From: Pseudonocardia broussonetiae
Lineage (GTDB): Bacteria > Actinomycetota > Actinomycetes > Mycobacteriales > Pseudonocardiaceae
Direction of reading: 5' to 3'
Assembly: GCF_013155125.1 (NCBI RefSeq)
Contig: NZ_CP053564.1
Span: forward strand, 5,215,501-5,279,500
Length of the DNA: 64,000 nucleotides
Positions 57,595 through 64,000 of this stretch are shown here, piece after piece. The translations under genes and the position numbers were made by a program. Numbering within the stretch: the first letter of the stretch is position 1; each line of letters begins with the position of its first letter. Under the pieces are notes generated by a model. That model saw nothing but the letters and a program-made list of their open reading frames with translations, searched no databases and had not been told where the DNA came from.

Positions 57595-59118
57595 TCAGCC
57601 GGTGGGCAGCACCAGCACCGCGGGTTCCCCCGCCGCGGCCGTCACCACGACCTCGCACCCGGCGTCCACGCGGCGGACCGAGAGCGCCAGCACCCCGCCC
57701 TCGCGCCGCGGCTCGATGCCGCGCTGCACGGCGTCGCGGACCATCGACAGCACCGCCATCGTCGGCACCGGCACCGGCTCGACGCCCTGCTCCACCTCGG
57801 TGGTCACGCCCAGGCGCGCGCCGAACCGGGCCTGCTCGATCGCCAGGTAGGCCCGGACGGTCTCCAGCTCGCGGCCCAGCGTGCTCTCCGGCGGGCCGTC
57901 GGCGGTGCGGGAGAGGTCGGCGAACCCGAACAGCAGCTCGCGGGCGCGCAGCGGGTCGGTGCGGATGAGCGCCGCGATGGTGTTGAGGGAGTTGTAGACG
58001 AAGTGCTGCTCGAGGCGCCGTTCCGTCTCCGGCGGCGGCGGGGGCTTTTCGGGCTCGGGCGGGGCCGGCTCCGGGGCCGCGGGCGCCGGGGCGGGGGCCG
58101 GGGCGGTGACCACCGGAGGCACCGCCCACTGCGAGTCGTCGAGGTCCTCGAACCGGGCCAGCCCGCGCCACATCGGCAGCCGCATCCGCGTGCCGCCCAC
58201 CCACCCGGTGAACTCGACGAGCCCGACCAGGTCGGGCAGCACCCAGACGGCGTGCCGGGCGGCGTCGGCGGGCAGCGGGCCGGTGAACGGCGACGCGTCG
58301 CGGGCCGATCCGCGCAGGTCGGCATCGAGCCGGCGGCGCTCGTCGACGCCGATGCCCACGCGTCCGACGTAGCGCAGGCGGTCGCCGTCGGGCACGCCCA
58401 GCAGCAGGGCGCCGATGGTGTCGGGGCGGTGCGGGTCGGTCGGGGTCCAGCCGCCGATGACGACCTGGCGCGTGCGCTGCACCGGCACCCGCAGCCAGAA
58501 CTTGGAGCGCCCCCCGGGCCGGTAGCGGGCGCCCAGGTGCCGCGCGTGGAAGGCGTCGATCCCCTCGGCCGCGGCGATCCGCATGATCGAGCCGAGCTCG
58601 GTGGCCGGGAACAGCGCCGTCGTCCAGACCGGGGCGCCGTTGAGCCCGAGGCCCTCCAGCAGCCCGCGCCGCTCGCGGTAGGGCAGGCCGACGGTGTCGT
58701 GGCCGTCGAAGAAGAGCAGGTCGGCGACCTGCAGGTCGACCGGGACCGCCGCGATGTCGTGCTCGCTGGGCTTGTAGCGGGAGTGGCGGCGCTTGAGCAG
58801 CCGCGGGCGGGCGGCGTGCTCCTCCCCCCGCGCGACGATCGTGCCGTCGAGCACCATCCCGCCCGGCGGGCAGCGGGCCAGCAGCGGCGCGGAGAACTCC
58901 GGGTAGGCGTGGGTCATCGAGTTGTCGGCGCCGCTGAGCAGCCGCACCCGCCCCTCGCGGCCCGGGCCGGGCGGATGGACGTAGGCGATGCAGCGGTGGC
59001 CGGTCCACGCCACCTCGACCCGCCAGTCGCTGCCGGTCGGCGGATCGCCCGAGGTCACCGACGGCACCATCGGCGGGACGAGCAGCGGCACGCCGTCGTC
59101 GGATGTCGCCCCCGTCAC
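57595..59118 (-). CDS. Pseudo-DNA-ligase fused to degenerate LytS-type histidine-kinase module
   Basis: The 507 residues combine two domains rarely seen together. Residues 30-300 follow the ATP-dependent DNA ligase (LigC/LigD) layout, including YRPGGRSKFWLRV and OB-fold GALLLGVPDGDRLRYVGRVG. However, the adenylated Lys motif KLDG is AWTG (Ala37), the motif III Glu is Thr93, motif IV lacks its Lys and the last Lys is Arg. A Pro-rich linker follows. Residues from 365 resemble LytS kinases: HFVYNSLNTIAALI and ELETVRAYLAIEQARFGARL, but the N box is VRDAVQRG and no G boxes remain. GTG at 59118 lies 7 nt after TACGGT, so probably leaderless; GTG at 59127 is possible. Divergent from the DUF3516 helicase. 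Both enzymatic halves look inactive; a sensor or scaffold role is inference. Confidence 0.8.
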   Translation of the reverse strand: MTGATSDDGVPLLVPPMVPSVTSGDPPTGSDWRVEVAWTGHRCIAYVHPPGPGREGRVRLLSGADNSMTHAYPEFSAPLLARCPPGGMVLDGTIVARGEEHAARPRLLKRRHSRYKPSEHDIAAVPVDLQVADLLFFDGHDTVGLPYRERRGLLEGLGLNGAPVWTTALFPATELGSIMRIAAAEGIDAFHARHLGARYRPGGRSKFWLRVPVQRTRQVVIGGWTPTDPHRPDTIGALLLGVPDGDRLRYVGRVGIGVDERRRLDADLRGSARDASPFTGPLPADAARHAVWVLPDLVGLVEFTGWVGGTRMRLPMWRGLARFEDLDDSQWAVPPVVTAPAPAPAPAAPEPAPPEPEKPPPPPETERRLEQHFVYNSLNTIAALIRTDPLRARELLFGFADLSRTADGPPESTLGRELETVRAYLAIEQARFGARLGVTTEVEQGVEPVPVPTMAVLSMVRDAVQRGIEPRREGGVLALSVRRVDAGCEVVVTAAAGEPAVLVLPTG

Positions 59119-59187
59119 GGGCGTCACCGTAACCGCCCGGCCCCGCTCCGGCGGGGAAGGAGCGCACAAGGGACGATCGGGGGCACC

Positions 59188-61737
59188 ATGACGCTCACCG
59201 ACCGCCTCGCGCCCGGCCCCTCCGGGGCACCCGTCGACCCGGACGACCTCGTCGAGTCGTTCACCGACTGGGCGTTCGAGGAGCAGGGCCTGTCCCTGTA
59301 CCCGGCGCAGGAGGAGGCGCTGATCGAGCTGGTCACGGGCAGCAACGTGATCCTCTCGACGCCCACGGGCTCCGGGAAGTCGCTGGTGGCGATCGGGGCG
59401 CACGCCGCCGCGCTGGCGCGCGGGCAGCGCACCTTCTACACCGCGCCGATCAAGGCGCTGGTCAGCGAGAAGTTCTTCGCGCTGATCGACGTGTTCGGCC
59501 CCGACAAGGTCGGCATGCTCACCGGCGACGCCGCGGTGAACGAGAAGGCGCCGATCATCTGCTGCACCGCGGAGATCCTCGCCAACATCGCGCTGCGCTC
59601 GGGGCGCGACGCCGACGTCGGCTCCGTCGTCATGGACGAGTTCCACTTCTACGCCGACCCCGACCGCGGCTGGGCGTGGCAGGTGCCGATCGTCGAGTTG
59701 CCGCAGGCGCAGTTCCTGCTGATGAGCGCCACGCTCGGCGACGTCTCCTTCTTCCGCGAGGACCTCACCCGCCGCACCGGCCGCGAGACCGCCGTGATCA
59801 CGTCGGTGGAGCGGCCGGTGCCGCTGGTCTACCAGTACGTCTACACGCCGGTCCACGAGACGATCCAGGAGCTGACGACGACGAACCAGGCGCCGGTCTA
59901 CGTCGTGCACTTCACGCAGCAGTCGGCGGTGGAGCGGGCGCAGGCGCTGATGAGCGTCAACGTCACGTCGAAGGAGGACAAGGCGGCCATCGCCGCCCTC
60001 ATCGGGAACTTCCGGTTCACCTCCGGGTTCGGGCGCACGCTCTCGCGGCTGGTGCGCCACGGCATCGGCGTGCACCACGCGGGGATGCTCCCCCGCTACC
60101 GGCGGCTGGTCGAGACGCTCGCGCAGGCCGGGCTGCTGCGCGTCATCTGCGGCACCGACACGCTCGGCGTCGGGATCAACGTCCCGATCCGCACGGTGCT
60201 GTTCACCGCCCTGGCCAAGTACGACGGGCAGCGCACCCGCTCGCTCAAGGCGCGCGAGTTCCACCAGATCGCCGGGCGCGCGGGGCGGGCGGGCTACGAC
60301 ACCGTCGGCACGGTCGTCGCGCAGGCCCCCGACCACGAGGTCGAGAACCACCGGCGCCTGGCCAAGGCGGGAGACGACCCGAAGAAGCGCAAGCGCGTGG
60401 TGCGGACGCAGGCGCCGGAGGGGTTCGTCGGCTGGTCGCAGGTCAGCTTCGAGAAGCTCCAGACCGCGCAGCCCGAGCCGCTGACCAGCCACTTCCAGGT
60501 GTCGCACGCGATGCTGCTCAACGTCATCTCCCGCCCCGGCGACGCGTTCACCGCGATGCGCCACCTGCTGGAGGACAACCACGAGCCGCGCCCCCGCCAG
60601 CGCCGCCACATCCTGCGCGCCATCGCGATCTACCGGGCCCTGCGGACGTCCGGGGTCGTCGAGGAGCTCCCCGCGCCCGACGCCGAGGGCCGCCGCGTCC
60701 GCCTGGTCGGCGACCTGCAGCTCGACTTCGCGCTCAACCAGCCGCTCTCCCCGTTCGCGCTGGCGTCGGTGGAGCTGCTCGACCGCGAGTCGCCGACGTA
60801 CGCGATGGACGTCCTGTCGATCATCGAGGCCACGCTCGACGACCCCCGCCAGGTGCTCTACGCCCAGCAGAGCAAGGCCAAGGGCGAGGCCGTGGCGGCG
60901 ATGAAGGCCGAGGGCATCGAGTACGAGGAGCGGATGGCGCTGCTCGAGGACGTCACCTGGCCCAAGCCGCTCGACGAGCTGCTGGGCGCCGCGCTGGAGA
61001 CCTACCGCCGCGGCGCGCCGTGGGTGGAGGACGCGCGGCTCTCGCCCAAGTCGGTGGCGCGGGACATGTTCGAGCGGTCGATGACGTTCGTCGAGTACGT
61101 CTCGCACTACCAGCTCGCGCGGTCGGAGGGGCTGGTGCTGCGCTACCTCGCCGACACCTACCGCGCGCTGCGCCAGACCGTCCCCGACTCGGCCCGCACC
61201 GAGGAGCTGACCGACGTCGTCGAGTGGCTGGGCGAGCTCGTCCGCCAGACCGACTCGTCGCTGCTCGACGAGTGGGAGGCCCTCGCGGCCGGCGCGGGCG
61301 CGGGCGACGAGGTCGCTCCCCCGTCGCTCGACACCGGGCCCGCCGGCGTCACGCGCAACATCCGGGCGTTCCGGGTGCTGGTGCGCAACGCGATGTTCCG
61401 CCGGGTCGAGCTGGCCGCGTTCCGCCGCTGGGACCTGCTCGCCGAGCTCGACTCCGCCGCCGGCTGGGACGCCACCGCCTGGCGCGAGGCCCTGGCCCCG
61501 TACTTCGCGCTGCACGGCGACACGTTCGACGCCATCGGCACCGGCCCGAACGCCCGCGGCCCCCAGCTCATCACGATCACCGAGGAGCCCGAGCGCTGGC
61601 TGGTGCGCCAGGTGCTCGACGACCCGGCGGGCGACCACGACTGGGCCGTCACGGCCGAGGTCGACCTGGCCGCCTCGGACGAGGAGGGCGGGCCGGTCGT
61701 GTGGGTGACCGGGGTGGAGGCGATGGGTGGGGCGTAG
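59188..61737 (+). CDS. DEAD/DEAH-box helicase with DUF3516 C-terminal region
   Basis: The 849-residue superfamily 2 helicase has motif I STPTGSGKSLVAIGAHAAAL, Ib and II VVMDEFHFYADPDRGW (DEFH in place of DEVH/DEAH), III MSATLGDVSFF, and VI with TDTLGVGINVPIRTVLFTAL and HQIAGRAGRAGYDTVG. The C-terminal half matches DUF3516, an actinobacterial extension. It is Ski2/HelY-like, so RNA is a plausible substrate, but DNA cannot be excluded. ATG at 59188 follows GGGGGCACC. It is divergent from the pseudo-ligase gene with a 69-bp gap. Confidence 0.92.
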   Translation: MTLTDRLAPGPSGAPVDPDDLVESFTDWAFEEQGLSLYPAQEEALIELVTGSNVILSTPTGSGKSLVAIGAHAAALARGQRTFYTAPIKALVSEKFFALIDVFGPDKVGMLTGDAAVNEKAPIICCTAEILANIALRSGRDADVGSVVMDEFHFYADPDRGWAWQVPIVELPQAQFLLMSATLGDVSFFREDLTRRTGRETAVITSVERPVPLVYQYVYTPVHETIQELTTTNQAPVYVVHFTQQSAVERAQALMSVNVTSKEDKAAIAALIGNFRFTSGFGRTLSRLVRHGIGVHHAGMLPRYRRLVETLAQAGLLRVICGTDTLGVGINVPIRTVLFTALAKYDGQRTRSLKAREFHQIAGRAGRAGYDTVGTVVAQAPDHEVENHRRLAKAGDDPKKRKRVVRTQAPEGFVGWSQVSFEKLQTAQPEPLTSHFQVSHAMLLNVISRPGDAFTAMRHLLEDNHEPRPRQRRHILRAIAIYRALRTSGVVEELPAPDAEGRRVRLVGDLQLDFALNQPLSPFALASVELLDRESPTYAMDVLSIIEATLDDPRQVLYAQQSKAKGEAVAAMKAEGIEYEERMALLEDVTWPKPLDELLGAALETYRRGAPWVEDARLSPKSVARDMFERSMTFVEYVSHYQLARSEGLVLRYLADTYRALRQTVPDSARTEELTDVVEWLGELVRQTDSSLLDEWEALAAGAGAGDEVAPPSLDTGPAGVTRNIRAFRVLVRNAMFRRVELAAFRRWDLLAELDSAAGWDATAWREALAPYFALHGDTFDAIGTGPNARGPQLITITEEPERWLVRQVLDDPAGDHDWAVTAEVDLAASDEEGGPVVWVTGVEAMGGA

Positions 61738-61745
61738 GGGGCGGT

Positions 61746-62655
61746 GATCATCGGGACCGTGCGGTGACGGTCCTCGGAGCGACCGCTGGGGCGCACTCCC
61801 GGCGATCAAGGCCGGGTGGTGCGGGTCGGGTCGGCCCCGGTTTCGGCTGCGGCTGCGGCTGCGGCTGCGGCTGCGGCTGCGGCTGCGGCTGCGGCTGCGG
61901 CTGCGGCTGCCACGGATTCGTCGACGGCCCGGGGTCCGGAGGGCGATGATCGCAGAACCGCACCACCACGGTCGCCCGAGCGACCCCCACGTCACACTCC
62001 CGACGATCAAGCGACGGTGATCAGCGGAACCGCACCGCCACGGCCCCTCCGACGACCCTCACGCCACACTCCCGGCGATCAAGGCCGACTGGTGCGGGCC
62101 GGCCTCGGCTGCGGCCGCCCCGGTTGCGTCGACGGCCGGGGTGCGGAGGGCGGTGATCGGCGGAACCGCACCACCACGGTCCCCACAGCGACCGCTGCGA
62201 CGCACTCTCGTCGATCATGGCGCGGTGATCAGCGGGACCGCACCGCCACGGCCCCTCCGACGACCCTCACGGTGCGCTCCCGGCGATCACAGCTGACTCT
62301 CGCCATCTGACCTTGATCGCCGCCGGCCGCACCTCACGGTCGGCGCCACAGCCGTGAGGTGCGGCGGGGAGCGATCACGGCGGTGATGATCGCCGAAACC
62401 GCACCAGGACAGTCCCCCGAGCGACCCTCACGTCACACTCCCGGCGATCAGACGGCGGCGATCGGCAGGACCGCACCACCACGGCCCCTCTGACGACCAT
62501 CACGTCACATCCTCGAAGATCAAGGCCGGGCGGTGCGGCGCGGGCCGGCCCCGCTGCCCCGGACACGTTGGCGGCCCGGGGTGCGCATGCGGTGATCACC
62601 GGAACCGCGCCACCACGGTCCCCCGAGCGACCCCCACGTCATTGTCCCGGCGATC
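61746..62655. repeat. Array of nine GATC-bounded units of about 62 bp
   Basis: Units run from GATC to GATC at 61746-61807, 61948-62008, 62019-62080, 62155-62216, 62227-62288, 62315-62376 (diverged), 62388-62449, 62460-62521 and 62594-62655. The offset between the two GATCs is 58 in eight units and 57 in one. Interior consensus is roughly GGAACCGCACCACCACGG, then CCCCTCCGACGACC/CCCGAGCGACC, CTCACGTCACACTCCCGGC. Paired units are 14 bp apart (62005/62019, 62213/62227, 62446/62460). Linkers after units 1, 3 and 8 share AAGGCCG(G/A)(G/C)(T/C)GGTGCGG and a following GGCCGGGGTGCG-like end, giving a higher-order repeat. Confidence 0.85.
61845..61910. repeat. Eleven tandem copies of GGCTGC
   Basis: A perfect hexanucleotide microsatellite of 66 bp within the first linker of the GATC array, in no supported gene. 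A single remnant (CGGCTGCGGC) occurs at the same place in another linker near 62106, so the expansion seems to have arisen from an ordinary linker. Confidence 0.9.
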
Positions 62656-62724
62656 AAGGTCGGGCGGTGCAGGCCGGGCGGCCCGCAGCCCCGGTCCCGA
62701 AGCGAGAAGAAGGTCAACCACAGA

Positions 62725-62753
62725 TTGCCCATCCGCCCCCGTCAATGTATGCA
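62725..62753 (+). promoter_or_regulatory. Promoter of the small gene at 62760
   Basis: -35 TTGCCC (62725-62730), 17-nt spacer, -10 TATGCA (62748-62753). The ATG starts 6 nt after the -10, so the transcript should be leaderless. Confidence 0.65.
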
Positions 62754-62759
62754 TGACAC

Positions 62760-63137
62760 ATGAAGTACGAGGAAGCCCAGCGGTGGCTCGAGCGCGCCGA
62801 CCCGTCGATCGCCAAGCAGCGGGAGTCGATCACCCAGCAGCTCGACGGCCTCAAGGACCGTGCCAAGAACGGGGTCCTCACCCACGACGGGGCCGCCGCC
62901 TGGTACGCCCTGGTGGGCGAGATGCGGCGCCTCGCCGACTACTACGAGCGCGACCTCATCCGCAAGCTCCGCTCCGACGGCCTCACCTGGCAGCAGGTGG
63001 CCGACGCGGTGCAGGCGCAGCTCAACAGCCGGCAGGCCGCGCAGGGCAAGTGGAAGCGCCTGATCGACCCCGGACGCCGCACCACCACCGGCGACATGCA
63101 GCGCGGCGGGCGCCGCAAGCAGACCCCCGAGGCCTGA
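62760..63137 (+). CDS. Small helical protein, putative HTH, unknown function
   Basis: The 125-residue protein is mostly helical and charged: WLERADPSIAKQRESITQQL, WYALVGEMRRLADYYERDLI, RKLRSDGLTWQQVADAVQAQ then LNSRQAAQGKWKRLIDPG. The stretch SDGLTWQQVADAVQAQLNSRQ resembles a helix-turn-helix with recognition helix at LNSRQ. The basic tail (GGRRKQTPEA) fits nucleic acid binding. No named family recognised. ATG at 62760 is leaderless by promoter position. It lies at the end of the GATC array and may be connected to it. Confidence 0.7.
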   Translation: MKYEEAQRWLERADPSIAKQRESITQQLDGLKDRAKNGVLTHDGAAAWYALVGEMRRLADYYERDLIRKLRSDGLTWQQVADAVQAQLNSRQAAQGKWKRLIDPGRRTTTGDMQRGGRRKQTPEA

Positions 63138-63224
63138 TCACCCAGGGTGAACGGTGCGCGGAGTGATCGTCAACGGCTATCGTCGCGGCGTCCGTGCGGC
63201 GAGACCGGACAGGCGGGAGCCGGG

Positions 63225-64000
63225 GTGAGCGGCCACGACGATCGGGACGGGGCGGCCGGCGCCCTGGCCGCGTCGTGGGCGCGCGCCCTGAGCGGGGAGG
63301 CCGCGGACCCGGCCCCGGTGGCCGCGATGCTGCGTGACCCTGCCGCCCGCCTGCTGGCCGCCTGGGCCGAGCAGGATCCCGAGAGGGCGGGGGACGCCGC
63401 CCGGGAGGCGGGCCACGCGCTCGTCCTCGCCGGCCTCACCGACCTCGGAGTGCTCGACGCGAGCCTCGCCCACCTCACCGCGCACCTCGCCCCCGACGCC
63501 ACCACGCCGGCCGCGGCGGCCCGGCTGGCGAGGATCGTGTCGAGCGCCGCCGTGGGCTACGCGGCGGCGGTGCAGCACCGGGTGCGCGCCGAGCAGCAGC
63601 GGATCGGTCTGGCCGCGCTCGCCGCCCGCTCGGCCGCCGACCGCGCCCGCCGCACGAGCGAGGCGCGGTTCGCCGCGGTGTTCGCCGCCTCCCCCATGGG
63701 CATCGGGGTCGCGGCGCTGGACGGGCGGGTGCTGGAGTCCAACGCCGCGCTGGGCGAGATCTTCGGGCTCACCCCGGAGCAGTTCCGCGCGCACAGCCTC
63801 CAGGAGTTCGTGCACCCCGAGGACGACCCGGAGATCTGGACCCGCCTCGACGCGATGTTCGCCGGGACGCTCGACCACATGCGCCTGGAGAAGACGGTGT
63901 GGCACGCCGAGGGGCGGCCGGTGCGCCTGGAGGTCGTGCTGACGCTGCTGCGCGACCCCGACGACGTGCCGCAGTACATCGTCGGGATGGTCGAGGACAT
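63225..64000 (+). CDS. PAS-domain sensory protein, partial (right edge)
   Basis: The frame starts with GTG at 63225 after GGCGGGAGCCGG and runs to the window end (about 258 residues). Residues 1-130 form a helical Ala-rich region (LLAAWAEQDPERAGDAAREA, ALVLAGLTDLGVLDASLAHL) typical of the N-terminus of actinobacterial PAS-GGDEF-EAL proteins. Residues 145-258 are a PAS domain (SEARFAAVFAASPMGIGVAA, VLESNAALGEIFGLTPEQFR, FVHPEDDPEIW) and the start of PAC. A GGDEF-EAL c-di-GMP output is likely but outside the window. Confidence 0.82.
   Translation, partial: MSGHDDRDGAAGALAASWARALSGEAADPAPVAAMLRDPAARLLAAWAEQDPERAGDAAREAGHALVLAGLTDLGVLDASLAHLTAHLAPDATTPAAAARLARIVSSAAVGYAAAVQHRVRAEQQRIGLAALAARSAADRARRTSEARFAAVFAASPMGIGVAALDGRVLESNAALGEIFGLTPEQFRAHSLQEFVHPEDDPEIWTRLDAMFAGTLDHMRLEKTVWHAEGRPVRLEVVLTLLRDPDDVPQYIVGMVED

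Larger units (their letters stand above)
61738..62759. other. 1-kb non-coding region carrying the GATC-bounded array
   Basis: Frames on both strands are open only because of composition; none has a ribosome site or recognisable protein. The region is dominated by the repeat array (61746-62655) and the hexamer tract, then a leaderless promoter for the gene at 62760. Confidence 0.7.

Noticed and set aside
61845-61910. Hexamer tract as a protein repeat
   Set aside because: The frames through it lack start signals and known domains; the tract sits in a linker of a non-coding array.
59119-62010. Upstream in-frame extension of the pseudo-ligase gene
   Set aside because: It would run antisense through the whole DUF3516 helicase. 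Ligase similarity begins only after 59118, where a promoter-like element lies.
61746-62655. Array considered as a CRISPR
   Set aside because: The units diverge internally, no constant repeat alternates with unique spacers of fixed length, and no cas genes are present.

Overview
The window is very GC-rich, uses GTG starts freely and couples many genes through 4-bp stop/start overlaps. Together with a F420-dependent glucose-6-phosphate dehydrogenase, a GarA-type FHA protein beside gcvH, SARP/BTAD regulators, MEDS-domain partner-switch proteins and DUF3516/HelD helicases, this points to a mycelial actinomycete chromosome. Pseudonocardiaceae (Pseudonocardia-like) is my best guess, but it is an inference from gene content. 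I see no tRNA, rRNA, insertion sequence, prophage or CRISPR array.

Layout. 1-3.2 kb: a SARP-type regulator (cut by the left edge) divergent from a methyltransferase, with 11-bp-phased direct repeats between them. 3.2-9.8 kb: a glycine-cleavage and signalling block, with gcvP behind a tandem glycine riboswitch, then a MerR regulator, a bifunctional-nuclease-family protein, garA, gcvH and a phosphatidyltransferase, in an order close to the mycobacterial Rv1822-Rv1832 region. 9.8-16.7 kb: an OsmC protein coupled to a ThDP enzyme, then a sensory block (MEDS-STAS, MEDS-ATPase, a BTAD protein, a second ATPase) and a small stress-type operon (DUF4235, ChaB). 16.7-23 kb: enoyl-CoA hydratase, fgd, a heterodimeric ABC exporter, DUF2071.

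23-36 kb is the largest functional unit: a myo-inositol catabolic cluster. A GntR regulator faces iolC - DeoC/LacD-type aldolase - iolB - iolD - iolA - periplasmic-binding lipoprotein - permease - ATPase - Gfo/Idh/MocA dehydrogenase - iolE-like - second dehydrogenase, nearly all translationally coupled. The ABC transporter would import the substrate, IolG/E/D/B/C and the aldolase would take it to malonate semialdehyde and a triose phosphate, and IolA would make acetyl-CoA. A palindromic operator and a promoter lie in the GntR-iolC gap. 36-43.6 kb is a second carbohydrate region with two LacI regulators (operator palindromes at 38238 and 40721), a sugar-phosphate isomerase-like protein, a VOC protein opposite a WYL regulator, and a PhyH dioxygenase - SDR - dehydrogenase operon of unknown substrate.

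43.6-57.5 kb holds acyl-CoA dehydrogenase, a winged-helix protein, RecQ, an acetyltransferase, an amidase, HelD, a SigB/SigF-type sigma factor with stress-type neighbours (PfpI, HVA1, DksA-like), and a GH65 phosphorylase - beta-phosphoglucomutase pair. Several of these genes have GTTT-N14/15-GGGTA promoter candidates, which suggests a local SigB-like regulon.

57.6-64 kb contains the two most unusual items. One is a fusion of a catalytically degenerate ATP-dependent DNA ligase with a degenerate LytS-type histidine kinase module, divergent from a DUF3516 helicase. The other is a 0.9-kb non-coding array of nine units, each bounded by GATC at an almost fixed 57-58 bp offset, followed by a small probably leaderless gene. 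The right edge cuts a PAS-domain protein.
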